From the NCBI GenBank assembly GCA_018268855.1, contig JAFDVR010000017.1, positions 682,001-746,000 on the forward strand: DNA of 64,000 nt, given 5' to 3'. The stretch is from Acidobacteriota bacterium (lineage in GTDB: Bacteria > Acidobacteriota > Terriglobia > Terriglobales > Acidobacteriaceae). Under the pieces are notes generated by a model, which saw nothing but the letters and a program-made list of their open reading frames with translations, ran no database searches and was not told where the DNA came from. Every line of letters begins with the position of its first letter. The first letter of the stretch is position 1. The position numbers and the translations under genes are program-made. Shown one piece after another: positions 40,592 to 49,756 of the stretch.

Positions 40592-43162
40592 ATGAAATTT
40601 GTTTTCCGCATACTTGCTGCGCTCTTACTTGCGGCGGGCGTCATCACGCAGGCCCAGGTCACCTCAGGTTCCATCACGGGCACAGTGAAAGACACCACAG
40701 GAGCAGTCATCCCCGGCGCCACCGTCACCGTCCTTAACGCCGTCAGCGGCCTCTCTCGCTCCACAGTGAGCGACGTCGCAGGTCAGTTCAGCTTCTCCAA
40801 CATTCCGGCGAACCGCTACCACATCACAGCCGTAGCGGCGGGTTTCCAATCCGCATCGCAGGATGCAACCGTGCGCAATTCGCGCGCAGCTACACTCAAT
40901 TTCACGCTCGCCGTAGGCGCCAGCGCGACCGAGATTACCGTCGAAGCGGAAGACCTCGTCAGCCAGAACGCCGTCTCCTCCAACTCGGTCGACAGCGCCC
41001 TCTTCGATCGCGTTCCCAGCGAAAGCACCGCCGCGCCGCTCTCCTCGCTCGTCACGCAAGCCACGCCCGGCATCGCGTCCGACTCCAACGGCCTCTTCCA
41101 CCCCATGGGCGAACACGCCGACACCACCTTCGCCATCGACGGCCAGTCCATCTCCGATCAGCAGAGCCGCGTCTTCGGCAACCAGCCCTCCACCAACATC
41201 ATTCAATCCATCAACGTCATCAACGGCATCGCGCCGCCCGAATACGGCGATAAATCCTCGCTCGTAGTCGAAACCACCACGCGCTCCGGCCTCGGCCTCG
41301 ACAAACCCACCGGCACCCTCTCCGCCGAGTACGGCAGCTTCGGCACCACCAACCTCTCCGCCGCAGTCGGCTTCGGCTCCAAGCACTTCGGCGAATTCCT
41401 CAGCCTCGACGGCGCAAACAGCGGACGCTATCTCGACACGCCCGAGTTCCGCCCCATTCACGACCACGGCAACAACATCAACTTCTTCAGCCGCTCCGAC
41501 TTCAAACCAACCAGCGCAGACGCCGTGCAGTTGAACCTCTCACTATCGCGCTCATGGTTCCAGCAACCGAACCAGTACGACCAGCTCACGCAAGACCAGC
41601 GCGCGCAGATTCGCAGCTTCAACCTCGCGCCCACATGGACGCACACCTTCAACGCCACCAGCCTGCTCACGCTCGGCACCTTCATCCGGCAGGACAACTT
41701 CCACTACTACCCCAGCCACAACGTCTTCAACGACACGCCCGTCACGCTCTCGCAGTCGCGCCGCCTGCAACAGATCGGCGGACACACCGACCTGCTCATC
41801 AGCCACGGCATCCAAACCATCAAGCTGGGCCTCAGCGGAAGTCGCACAGCGCTGAACGAAGGCTTCGGACTCGGCGTCACTGACGCCACCTTCAACGCGC
41901 CCTGCGTCGGCACCAACGGACAACCCGTCACTGACCCGGCCATCACCTCCACCGCGCAATGCGCAGGCATAGGCTACACCGCAAACGACGCCTACCTGCC
42001 CGGCCTCGCATCCTACGACCTCTCGCGCAACGGCTCACTCTATCGCTTCCAGGGCGCAGCCGCCATCGGCCAGCAAGCGCTCTACGCCTCCGACAACATC
42101 ACCTGGAAAAACTGGACCGCGCTCATCGGCGGACGCTTCGACAACTACAGCGGCCTCAGCAACCGCGCCATGGCGCAACCCCGCCTCGGCCTCAGCTATA
42201 CCGTGCCCAAGTCGCACACCGTCCTTCGCCTCGGCTACGGCAAATTCTTCCTCACGCCGTATAATGAAAACCTGATCGTCTCCAGCAGCACCGGTCTCGG
42301 CGGCCTGCAAAGCACCTCAGCCACACCACTCGCCGCCGTGCCACTCAAACCCGCATCGCGCCATCAATACAATGCAGGATTCGAACAAGGACTCGGCCGC
42401 TATCTCGTCATCAACGGCGAATATTTCTGGAAGTACACCGACCGCGACTTCGACTTCGACGTCGTACTCAACACGCCGCTCGCCTTCCCCATCCAATGGC
42501 AGAAGTCCAAGATCGACGGCTTCGGCATCCGCGTCACCGTGCCCAACTACAAAGGCTTCTCCGCCTTCTCCACCATCGGCCACACGCGCTCGCGCTTCTT
42601 CGGTCCGGAGGTTGGCGGCGTCCTCTCCAACGATCCCTCCATCAACACATCAAGCGTCTTCCGCATCGACCACGACCAGGCCTTCCAGCAATCCACCAAC
42701 GTCGCTTACCAGTTCCACCACGGCCCCTGGGCCAGCTTCACCTGGCATTATGAAAGTGGCATGGTCGCCGGCGTAGGCCGCAGCGATCTCCCCACCCTCA
42801 GCGCCACGCAACAAGCCGCGCTCAAACTCACCTGCAACGGCCAGGTCGCCACGCGCACCACGCCCATCGACTTCACCACCTGCAACCTCGACGACGCACA
42901 CTCGCCTGTCGTCAACCTCACATCGATCGCCACGCACAACGACGACCGCAATCCCGACCGCATCGCGCCGCGCACCATGTTCGACACGGCACTCGGCTGG
43001 GACAACATCTTCCACGCGCAAGGCCGCTACAAAACCAACATCAGCCTCACGGCCACTAACCTGACCAACAAGTACGCGCTCTACAACTTCCTCTCTACCT
43101 TCAGCGGAACGCACTTCGTCGCGCCGCGCATGGTCTCAGGAAAGGTAAGCTTCAACTTCTAA
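40592..43162 (+). CDS. TonB-dependent receptor with carboxypeptidase-regulatory-like N-domain
   Basis: The 856-residue protein has a signal peptide ending near residue 22. Residues about 22-110 form the CarboxypepD_reg-like domain (GSITGTVKDTTGAVIPGATVTV), the hallmark of acidobacterial and bacteroidal TonB receptors. A plug domain at about 120-240 (MGEHADTTFAIDGQSI, NVINGIAPPEYGDKSS) precedes a barrel of many short strands to the last residue Phe. Substrate is unknown; the preceding His/Cys-rich gene suggests a metal chelate. Its RBS lies in a hairpin. A bidirectional terminator follows. Confidence 0.95.
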   Translation: MKFVFRILAALLLAAGVITQAQVTSGSITGTVKDTTGAVIPGATVTVLNAVSGLSRSTVSDVAGQFSFSNIPANRYHITAVAAGFQSASQDATVRNSRAATLNFTLAVGASATEITVEAEDLVSQNAVSSNSVDSALFDRVPSESTAAPLSSLVTQATPGIASDSNGLFHPMGEHADTTFAIDGQSISDQQSRVFGNQPSTNIIQSINVINGIAPPEYGDKSSLVVETTTRSGLGLDKPTGTLSAEYGSFGTTNLSAAVGFGSKHFGEFLSLDGANSGRYLDTPEFRPIHDHGNNINFFSRSDFKPTSADAVQLNLSLSRSWFQQPNQYDQLTQDQRAQIRSFNLAPTWTHTFNATSLLTLGTFIRQDNFHYYPSHNVFNDTPVTLSQSRRLQQIGGHTDLLISHGIQTIKLGLSGSRTALNEGFGLGVTDATFNAPCVGTNGQPVTDPAITSTAQCAGIGYTANDAYLPGLASYDLSRNGSLYRFQGAAAIGQQALYASDNITWKNWTALIGGRFDNYSGLSNRAMAQPRLGLSYTVPKSHTVLRLGYGKFFLTPYNENLIVSSSTGLGGLQSTSATPLAAVPLKPASRHQYNAGFEQGLGRYLVINGEYFWKYTDRDFDFDVVLNTPLAFPIQWQKSKIDGFGIRVTVPNYKGFSAFSTIGHTRSRFFGPEVGGVLSNDPSINTSSVFRIDHDQAFQQSTNVAYQFHHGPWASFTWHYESGMVAGVGRSDLPTLSATQQAALKLTCNGQVATRTTPIDFTTCNLDDAHSPVVNLTSIATHNDDRNPDRIAPRTMFDTALGWDNIFHAQGRYKTNISLTATNLTNKYALYNFLSTFSGTHFVAPRMVSGKVSFNF

Positions 43163-43175
43163 CAGCAGCACAAAC

Positions 43176-43209
43176 AACAAGGCCCGGAGATCATCTCCGG
43201 GCCTTTTCT
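43176..43209 (+). terminator. Bidirectional terminator between TonB receptor and GT2 gene
   Basis: AAGGCCCGGAGA-TCA-TCTCCGGGCCTT is followed by TTCTG on the plus strand and TGTTGTTTG on the minus. It serves both convergent genes. Confidence 0.9.
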
Positions 43210-43211
43210 GC

Positions 43212-44189
43212 TTACCCCTGCATCGACTCTTCCGGCGATCGCAGCCGCACAATCCGTTCCACCGCATACGGCGCCCTGTTCTGCGGAGCATGGAAATGCC
43301 GCACCTGCAACTCACCCAGCAGGCCCACGCCAATCATCTGTACACCCGCCAGAATCGCCACACTCGCCACCACAAACCACGGCCCATGCGCGCTCATCAC
43401 ATGCCCATGCGTAAACAGCTTCAGCAAAAACAACCACGCCGCAATCGCAAACCCCGCCAACACGCCCACTAACCCAAAACTGCCAAAAAAATGCAGCGGA
43501 CGCGTCATGTACTTCAACAAAAACCGTATCGTCAGCAGATCGAAGAACACGCGGAACGTCCGCGAAATCCCATAATGGCTGGCGCCATGCAGACGCGGCG
43601 GGTTCGAAATCGGCACCTCACAGATCGACGCGCCATACCAGCTCGCCAGCGCCGGAATGAACCGGTGCATCTGCCCATATAGCGGAATGTTCTGGATCAC
43701 CTCACGCCGGTACGCCTTGAACGTCGTTCCAAAATCGTGAATGTCCACACCGCTCAGCTTCGCCATCAGCCAGTTCGCAATGCGAGAAGGAATCCGCCGC
43801 ATCACAAAGTTGTCGCCGCGCTGCGCACGCCATCCACTCACAACGTCGTAGCCCTCTTCCAGCTTCGCCAGAAACTGCGGAATCTCTTCCGGCGCATGCT
43901 GTAGGTCACCATCCATTGCCAGCACAAACTCGCCCTGCGAATGATCGAAGCCAGCAGCCAGCGCGCTCGTCTGTCCAAAATTGCGCCGCAGCCGGATAAG
44001 CAACACGCGGCTATCCACCGCCGCAATCTCTTCCAGCATGCGATACGTGCGGTCTCGCGAACCGTCGTCGACAAACACAATCTCAAACGTGTCGCCCACA
44101 TGCTCCATCACGGCCTTCAGCCGGTCATAGAGAGCGGTCACGTTCTCTTCTTCGTTATGAAACGGAACAACAATCGAATACTTCGGCAC
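43212..44189 (-). CDS. Family 2 glycosyltransferase (polyprenyl-phosphate sugar transferase type)
   Basis: The protein has 325 residues from GTG 44189; an ATG at 44261 would add 24 residues that look atypical, so the start is not certain. The GT-A motifs are YSIVVPFHNEEENV, VDDGSRD and the DxD of MDGDLQHAPEE. Two membrane helices near the C-terminus (about 230-255 and 270-290) match the dolichyl/undecaprenyl-phosphate mannose or glucose synthases (DPM1, GtrB). These load sugars on lipid carriers for envelope glycans. The product here is unknown. Confidence 0.88.
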   Translation of the reverse strand: MPKYSIVVPFHNEEENVTALYDRLKAVMEHVGDTFEIVFVDDGSRDRTYRMLEEIAAVDSRVLLIRLRRNFGQTSALAAGFDHSQGEFVLAMDGDLQHAPEEIPQFLAKLEEGYDVVSGWRAQRGDNFVMRRIPSRIANWLMAKLSGVDIHDFGTTFKAYRREVIQNIPLYGQMHRFIPALASWYGASICEVPISNPPRLHGASHYGISRTFRVFFDLLTIRFLLKYMTRPLHFFGSFGLVGVLAGFAIAAWLFLLKLFTHGHVMSAHGPWFVVASVAILAGVQMIGVGLLGELQVRHFHAPQNRAPYAVERIVRLRSPEESMQG

Positions 44190-44282
44190 ACCTCTATCGT
44201 ACCCCTTTGGCCGTGCCAAAGTTGGTTCGCCACCGGGCAGAAGCTGCTCCGCAATCCGCATTCACGGTGATGATATGAAGTG

Positions 44283-44936
44283 ATGGAACGCAGGCAGCCA
44301 TATACCGAGGTTCCGTACCATCCGGCCACCGATGATCCGGTTCCCGGTGCGCCCGTCAGCGACATACATGAGCTAACAGCCCCGGCCAGCCAGCGCACCA
44401 CAGGCGTGCATCCAAATGCAAAGTATCTCGATGAGACCGATGAGGTGCAAACCTTATCCGACTCAGACGCAGAGCCTGTCATAGAGGAGAGGGACGCTTC
44501 CGCGCCCGTATGGTACAAAGGGTCAACCATGGTGAAACGAATTATCGGAATCGTGGTCGTAGTCATCGCCGTTATAGCCTTCTATTCCTGGTACAAGGTC
44601 CACAAAGCTACGCAGGACGCCGCTAACGGCGAGATTTACTTCAATGACTCTCCTTCCAGCATTGGGTCGCGTGCTGAAACTTCGCACGCGACAGCAAAAC
44701 CAACAGCAAGCGCCAGCTCGTCCACAAACGATCTCACCGTTCCCGTCACAGACAGCCTTCCCGTAAACGCCCCCAACGGCGCAGCCTTCGTCGGCACAGG
44801 CAAATTCCAGGTCTACCGCCAGGGCAACATCACCTGGCGCGTAAACACAGAAACAGGCGAATCCTGCATCCTCTTCGCCACCGAAGACGAATGGCGCAAA
44901 CCCATCGTCTTCAACCACGGCTGCCAAGCAAGCTAA
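44283..44936 (+). CDS. Single-pass membrane protein of unknown function
   Basis: The protein has 217 residues from ATG 44283; a GTG just before it at 44280 is also possible. An acidic cytoplasmic N-terminus of about 80 residues is followed by one membrane helix (about 85-105, IIGIVVVVIAVIAFYSW) and a Ser/Thr/Ala-rich periplasmic linker. A small domain (about 165-215) ends in GNITWRVNTETGESCILFA. I recognise no family. It is divergent from the GT2 gene. Confidence 0.7.
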   Translation: MERRQPYTEVPYHPATDDPVPGAPVSDIHELTAPASQRTTGVHPNAKYLDETDEVQTLSDSDAEPVIEERDASAPVWYKGSTMVKRIIGIVVVVIAVIAFYSWYKVHKATQDAANGEIYFNDSPSSIGSRAETSHATAKPTASASSSTNDLTVPVTDSLPVNAPNGAAFVGTGKFQVYRQGNITWRVNTETGESCILFATEDEWRKPIVFNHGCQAS

Positions 44937-44981
44937 ACACGCACTCTTAGATTCGAAATCGTGAACGGATGTCCGCACAGC

Positions 44982-45020
44982 GGGTGCCCCATCCATTCGC
45001 GCTTTTTGCGAATGGGTGGG
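44982..45020 (+). repeat. Dispersed palindromic repeat family B, copy 1
   Basis: GGGTGCCCCATCCATTCGCG, then CTTTTTG, then CGAATGGGTGGG forms a stem of CCC-ATCCATTCG with CGAATGGGTGGG. It matches the copy at 47716. Confidence 0.85.
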
Positions 45021-45061
45021 TTCTGCTCGCGAGCCGGTATATTCAAGCCCTAAAACATAAT

Positions 45062-45130
45062 TGTCATTCCGAGCACAGAGAGGAATCTGCTTTCCTCAAT
45101 GTGAAACATCGCCATCGCGCGAAGCGCGAC
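45062..45130 (+). repeat. Dispersed repeat family A, copy 3, with hairpin
   Basis: TGTCATTCCGAGCACAGAGA continuing GGAATCTGC (45062-45090) is the least conserved copy. The downstream hairpin CATCGCGC-GAA-GCGCGA (45113-45129) matches that after family B copy 2. Confidence 0.75.
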
Positions 45131-45156
45131 CCTAATCCTTAATCCTTAATCCCTAA
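45130..45156 (+). repeat. Short TTAATCC heptamer tandem repeat
   Basis: CCCTAATCC is followed by TTAATCC, TTAATCC and CTAA, giving about three copies of a heptamer directly after family A copy 3, in the 278-base gap before xylB. No gene is visible in that gap. Confidence 0.7.
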
Positions 45157-45214
45157 AAACCATAATCCAACCTCACCTATTGCCTCCGCACCCCAAACCA
45201 GATATCAACAACAC

Positions 45215-46702
45215 ATGTTCTTAGGAATCGACTGCGGAACCCAAAGCACCAAGGCCGTCCTCTTCGACGAAAACGGCAACGCGCACGGCACCGGCCACGC
45301 CGCCCATGAATTAGTAGAAAAAGAAAACGGCGCACGCGAGCAACAAGCCTCATGGTGGATCGACGCCATGATCGCCGCGGTCCGCAGCGCGCTTGCAGAA
45401 GAAGCCACACCGCCCGAAGCCGTCCAGGCCATCGGCGTCTCCGGCCAGCAGCATGGCCTCGTTGTGCTCGATGAAAACATGCAGGTCATCCGTCCCGCCA
45501 AGCTTTGGAACGACACCGAAACCGCGCCGCAAAACGAAGCTCTCCTCAACCAGCTCGGCGGACCGCAGGCATGGTTCGACCAAACAGGCATCATCCCGCT
45601 CACCGGCTACACCCTCTCAAAACTTCTCTGGCTCAAACAGAACGAGCCGCAAAACTTCGCGCGCATCCGCCACATCCTTCTGCCGCACGACTACCTCAAC
45701 TTCTGGCTCACCGGTCAGCTCACAGCCGAGTTCGGCGACGCCTCCGGCACAGCCTTCTTCGATACGCGCACACGCAACTGGGCCGAAGCCCCACTCGCTG
45801 CCATCGACGGTGGCACCGGCCAGCTTCGCAACGCGCTCCCTCGCCTCATTCAGCCCGACGAACTCGCAGGCCACCTCCGCCCTGAAGCCGCCACCGCGCT
45901 CGGCCTCACCACCGCGTGCGTCGTCTCCGCAGGCGGCGGAGATAACATGATGGGCGCCATCGGCACCGGCAACGTCACCGAAGGCATCGCCACCATCAGC
46001 CTCGGCACATCCTCCACCGTCTACTCCTACAGCAGCACCCCGGTAGGCGACCCCAAAGGCCAGATCGCCGCCTTCTGCTCCTCCACCGGAGGCTGGCTCC
46101 CACTCGTCTGCACCATGAACTCCACCAACGTCACCACAGACGTGCTCCGCCTCCTTGGCCGGGACGTTCCCTTCCTCTCGCAGGCTATCGCCGCCACACA
46201 CCCCGGCGCAGACGGCATCACCTTCATCCCCTTCCTCAACGGCGAACGCACGCCCGACCTGCCCACCGCCCGCGGAAGCCTCTTCGGCGTCTCCTCCAGC
46301 AATCTCACGCCAGAAAACTTCATGCGCGCCGCAGTCGAAGGCGTCACCTTCGGCATCCTCGCCGGCCTCGATCTCATCACGCAGTCACGTAAGCCAGAAG
46401 AGATCGTACTCATCGGCGGAGGCGCCAAGAGCGACCAGTGGCGCCAACTCATCGCAGACGCCACCGGGGCCACCATCCGCATTCCGCAAACCACAGAAGC
46501 AGGCTGCCTCGGCGCCGCCATTCAAGCCATGTGGGCCTGGAGCAAACACAACGGCACCCCAGAAACCATCACCACCCTGACCCGTCGCTGCGTAAAACTC
46601 GACAACACCAAAACCGCCTCACCAGACCCTGCGAAACACTCTCCCTACAATGCCGCAATCCATCGCTACCGTGAACACCTGCAACAGCAATATGGAGTCT
46701 AA
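45215..46702 (+). CDS. xylB: Xylulokinase
   Basis: The 495-residue FGGY kinase phosphorylates D-xylulose for the pentose phosphate pathway. GIDCGTQSTKAVLFD opens the N-terminal lobe, SGQQHG lies early, and the catalytic base is Asp243 in DNMMGAIGTG. The C-terminal FGGY block is IVLIGGGAKSDQWRQLIAD. Length matches XylB. There is no xylA nearby, so it may act on other ketoses; the family call is firm, the substrate less so. It lies between two repeat-rich gaps. Confidence 0.9.
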   Translation: MFLGIDCGTQSTKAVLFDENGNAHGTGHAAHELVEKENGAREQQASWWIDAMIAAVRSALAEEATPPEAVQAIGVSGQQHGLVVLDENMQVIRPAKLWNDTETAPQNEALLNQLGGPQAWFDQTGIIPLTGYTLSKLLWLKQNEPQNFARIRHILLPHDYLNFWLTGQLTAEFGDASGTAFFDTRTRNWAEAPLAAIDGGTGQLRNALPRLIQPDELAGHLRPEAATALGLTTACVVSAGGGDNMMGAIGTGNVTEGIATISLGTSSTVYSYSSTPVGDPKGQIAAFCSSTGGWLPLVCTMNSTNVTTDVLRLLGRDVPFLSQAIAATHPGADGITFIPFLNGERTPDLPTARGSLFGVSSSNLTPENFMRAAVEGVTFGILAGLDLITQSRKPEEIVLIGGGAKSDQWRQLIADATGATIRIPQTTEAGCLGAAIQAMWAWSKHNGTPETITTLTRRCVKLDNTKTASPDPAKHSPYNAAIHRYREHLQQQYGV

Positions 46703-46790
46703 AAAAGTAAAACCGTGGGATATAGGCTGCAAGTCCGCGCAATAACAAAATCCAGTGCAAAGCGGCCAGCGTAAAATCAAAAACGATCCC

Positions 46791-47699
46791 ATGTCCACTG
46801 ACGTCAAAGAAATTCTCAAGTCCGGCGCCTCCATCACCGATGCAGCCCTCGAAGTTCTTCTCCCAGGCCCCGACACCGCGCCGCACTCCATTCACCGCGC
46901 CATGCGCCATAGCACCTTCGCCGGCGGCAAACGCCTGCGCCCCGTGCTCTGCTATGAGGCCGCGCGCATGATCTGCGGACACGTCCCCGAAGGCATTGCA
47001 GACCTCGGCTCCGCCATCGAGATGCTGCACACCTACTCGCTCATCCATGACGATCTGCCCGCACTCGACAACGACGACCTCCGTCGCGGTAAGCCCACCT
47101 GCCACGTCGTCTTCGGAGAAGCCATCGCCATCCTCGCCGGCGACGCCCTGCAGACGCTCGCCTACGAGACCCTTTCCAAGCTCCCCATCAAGGCCGAACT
47201 CGCCATCGACATCGTCCGCGAGATCGCCATCGCCACCGGCACCGGAGTAGGCGGCACCCTCCCCCCCGGCATGATCGGCGGACAAGTCATGGACATCGAA
47301 GGGGAAGGTACCAGGCCCACCGCGCAACAGGTCGACGCCATTCACCGCGCCAAGACCGGTGCGCTCATCACCGTCTCCATCGTCACCGGAGGCATCTACG
47401 CCGGGGCAGGTGCAGACACCGTAGAAAAACTCCGCCGTTTTGGCCAGCGCGCAGGTCTCGCCTTCCAGATCGTCGATGACGTGCTCGACGTCACCCAGTC
47501 CAGCGAACAACTAGGCAAAACCGCAGGTAAAGACACCGCCACCGACAAGGCCACCTGGCCCGCCGTCTTCGGCATCGAGAACTCCATCGCCCAAGCCGAC
47601 GAACTCATCCGCGACGCCTTCGCCGAACTCGAAGAATTCGGCCCTGCCGCCGACCCGCTCAAATCAGTAGCCCACTACCTCGTAGAGCGCAAACACTAA
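46791..47699 (+). CDS. ispA: Polyprenyl (farnesyl/geranyl) diphosphate synthase
   Basis: The protein has 302 residues from the ATG at 46791. It condenses isopentenyl diphosphate with allylic diphosphates to make isoprenoid precursors of quinones and lipid carriers. The first Asp-rich motif is DDLPALD (Asp87-Asp93, of the DDx4D type used by bacterial FPP synthases) and the second is DDVLD (Asp229-Asp233). GGKRLRPVL at the N-terminus completes the pattern. It is 88 bases after xylB. Confidence 0.92.
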   Translation: MSTDVKEILKSGASITDAALEVLLPGPDTAPHSIHRAMRHSTFAGGKRLRPVLCYEAARMICGHVPEGIADLGSAIEMLHTYSLIHDDLPALDNDDLRRGKPTCHVVFGEAIAILAGDALQTLAYETLSKLPIKAELAIDIVREIAIATGTGVGGTLPPGMIGGQVMDIEGEGTRPTAQQVDAIHRAKTGALITVSIVTGGIYAGAGADTVEKLRRFGQRAGLAFQIVDDVLDVTQSSEQLGKTAGKDTATDKATWPAVFGIENSIAQADELIRDAFAELEEFGPAADPLKSVAHYLVERKH

Positions 47700-48062
47700 G
47701 CGCAATCTCAAAATTGGGTACCCCATCCATTCGCGTTTTTTACGAATGGTGGGTTATCGCGCGAAGCGCGACGGGAGCAAGTCCACTTCCATGCGCTACT
47801 TCTGTCAAGTCCGAAAACCCGCCAAACCACTCAATCCAAGGCACATCCAAGTTGCCGGATGACCACGCTTCATCTGAAACAATAGATATAGCTGACTCGC
47901 TCACTTGTTACTTGCTTATTGGCCGCTTAACTCCTTTAGAACCAGGATTTTGCCTATAACCCCAATAGAAATAAGATCTTACAGCCTGTGGAAATCGCAT
48001 CTGCACCGAACAAAAGACTTAAGGACACCATCCCCCGGGGGAGGGTACCCCCCTAAGCGCCT
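47700..48062. other. Gene-free gap with family B repeat and GC palindrome
   Basis: Beyond the repeat at 47716 there is a hairpin CGCGC-GAA-GCGCG (47758-47770) and a GC palindrome CCCCCGGGGG next to GGGTACCC (48032-48050), the end of the sulfatase transcript. I see no gene; the remaining sequence is unremarkable AT-rich text. Confidence 0.65.
47716..47753 (+). repeat. Dispersed palindromic repeat family B, copy 2
   Basis: GGGTACCCCATCCATTCGCG, TTTTTT, then ACGAATGGTGGG. It differs from copy 1 by few changes and folds into the same stem. Confidence 0.85.
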
Positions 48063-49649
48063 TTAAGAACCACCCACAGGATAGGGACTCACCGATTTCT
48101 CCCCAACACCATCCGGGAACCACTTGTCCGTAATTTTCTTCAACGCAGCCACATCCTGCTTCACGCCCTTCGCGGTATTGATGATGTTCCGGTCATGGTC
48201 TGTCCACTTCTGATAAGAAGTGCAAGGCCCAAAATCATCGTTCATCTCCTTGCGCCACTTAGCGGACACATCGCGATAGTGCGCCAGCGTAGCAGCATAC
48301 GCGCGGTCCTCAGCGAGATTCGTCATCTGGTAGCGATCCCTGCGATGGTTGAACAACAACTCCTGACCGTCGCTGTGATAGACCGCATACGTAAACTCGT
48401 GATCGCGGACCCCGCGCCACTCCGATCCGTCGGTCCATGCAGCCGTAGCACCCATGCCCTGCATGTGTGCCACCTCCGGCATTTCGCCGGCGTTGGAGAT
48501 AATCGCCTTGCTCAAGTCCCTGCCTTCGGCAGTCGCAGGAGCAGGAATGTCCATCATCGAGAGCAGCGTCGGCATGATGTCCGGAGTACCCAGCAGCACA
48601 TCACTGACTGACTTCGCCTTGATCTTCTTCGGCCAACGCACCAGGAATGGAATATGCGCTGCCTCTTCATAAAAGATCAGCTTTCCATGCCGCCCATGCG
48701 ACCCAAACATCTCGCCATGATCGGAAGTGAAAATAAAGATCGTGTTCTCAGCCAGCCCCTGCTCTTCCAAAGCACGCATCAACCGGCCAATGTTCCAGTC
48801 GAGGTTCGCAGTCTGGGCGTAGTAAGCCTTCAACTGGTCGTGAACGATGTTGTCGAAGTTCTTCGGCAGCCTCTGCCACGCATCGCAGTGAGGGTCCTGC
48901 ACCGTCGTGTAGTTCGGAGAAGTCGGCACATTTACGTCGCGGAACATCTCCGCATACTTCGGCTCCACGTTCCCCTGTCCCCACGGGGAATGCGGCGGCC
49001 CCCACGAAAGAAACATCGCAAACGGTTCCGTCTTCCGCGCCGGTTGTTTCAGATAGTTGATCGCGACAGACGTCTGCTCATCCGGCTCATACTGCTTGCG
49101 CAGATGCGGCGTCGCATCGTTCTCAAAGTAAGGCGAATGGTAATAGAAATGGTTGTAGTTATAACCCTCCCACACGCCATCAAAGCCCAGCCGGTAAGGT
49201 CCCGGCGGCACGAACCCGTTCTTCACCAGGTTGTGATGTCCGAGCTGGTTCGCCCACATATGCCACTTGCCAATGTACGCGGTCTGGTATCCAGCCTTCG
49301 TTAGCGCATGACCAAAGCACTCATGCTCAGGACTCAAACGCGTTTCATTGATCACCAGCCCATGGCTCGACTGATACTTGCCCGTCATCAGGCAAGCGCG
49401 ATACGGCGAACACACTGGAGTAGACGAGATTGCCTGGTGCAGATTGCAACCCTCCGACGCAAGACGATCGATGTTCGGCGTGCGCGCATACTCGTCGCCC
49501 GCATAGCCGCAGGAACCGTAACGAAGCTGATCGGCAAAGACATAGACCAGGTTCGGCCGGTTGTTATGCGGTTTTATTTTGGTACGCGGCTGTGCTGCAA
49601 GAGAACCGGCAAATGCTGCCGTTCCCGCCACAAATTCACGGCGATTCAT
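48063..49649 (-). CDS. Tat-exported sulfatase
   Basis: The protein has 528 residues from the ATG at 49649, with Tat signal NRREFVAGTAAFAG. The sulfatase signature is CSPYRACLMTG, with Cys80 in the CxPxR site that is converted to formylglycine by an FGE enzyme (or anSME for CxPxR/CxAxR). Asp-rich metal residues YVFADQLRYG and the late SDHGEMFGSHG complete the family. It removes sulfate from glycans or small esters outside the cytoplasm. The end of the gene (VGGS) is normal. No partner carbohydrate gene adjoins it, but the GH genes lie 2 kb on. Confidence 0.93.
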   Translation of the reverse strand: MNRREFVAGTAAFAGSLAAQPRTKIKPHNNRPNLVYVFADQLRYGSCGYAGDEYARTPNIDRLASEGCNLHQAISSTPVCSPYRACLMTGKYQSSHGLVINETRLSPEHECFGHALTKAGYQTAYIGKWHMWANQLGHHNLVKNGFVPPGPYRLGFDGVWEGYNYNHFYYHSPYFENDATPHLRKQYEPDEQTSVAINYLKQPARKTEPFAMFLSWGPPHSPWGQGNVEPKYAEMFRDVNVPTSPNYTTVQDPHCDAWQRLPKNFDNIVHDQLKAYYAQTANLDWNIGRLMRALEEQGLAENTIFIFTSDHGEMFGSHGRHGKLIFYEEAAHIPFLVRWPKKIKAKSVSDVLLGTPDIMPTLLSMMDIPAPATAEGRDLSKAIISNAGEMPEVAHMQGMGATAAWTDGSEWRGVRDHEFTYAVYHSDGQELLFNHRRDRYQMTNLAEDRAYAATLAHYRDVSAKWRKEMNDDFGPCTSYQKWTDHDRNIINTAKGVKQDVAALKKITDKWFPDGVGEKSVSPYPVGGS

Positions 49650-49756
49650 TGGATTTCCGCCCCTATTCCCTCGAAAGTTGGAACGCAACGATGCTATCGG
49701 GGGCTAAAAAGATGGTCAATGGTGGCAAAACACCAGGGTTGATTAGTGCAGCGGAA

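Noticed and set aside
11799..48062. Insertion sequences or transposase remnants at the dispersed repeats.
   Set aside because: No transposase frame, terminal inverted repeats with target duplications, or broken gene is visible at any copy.
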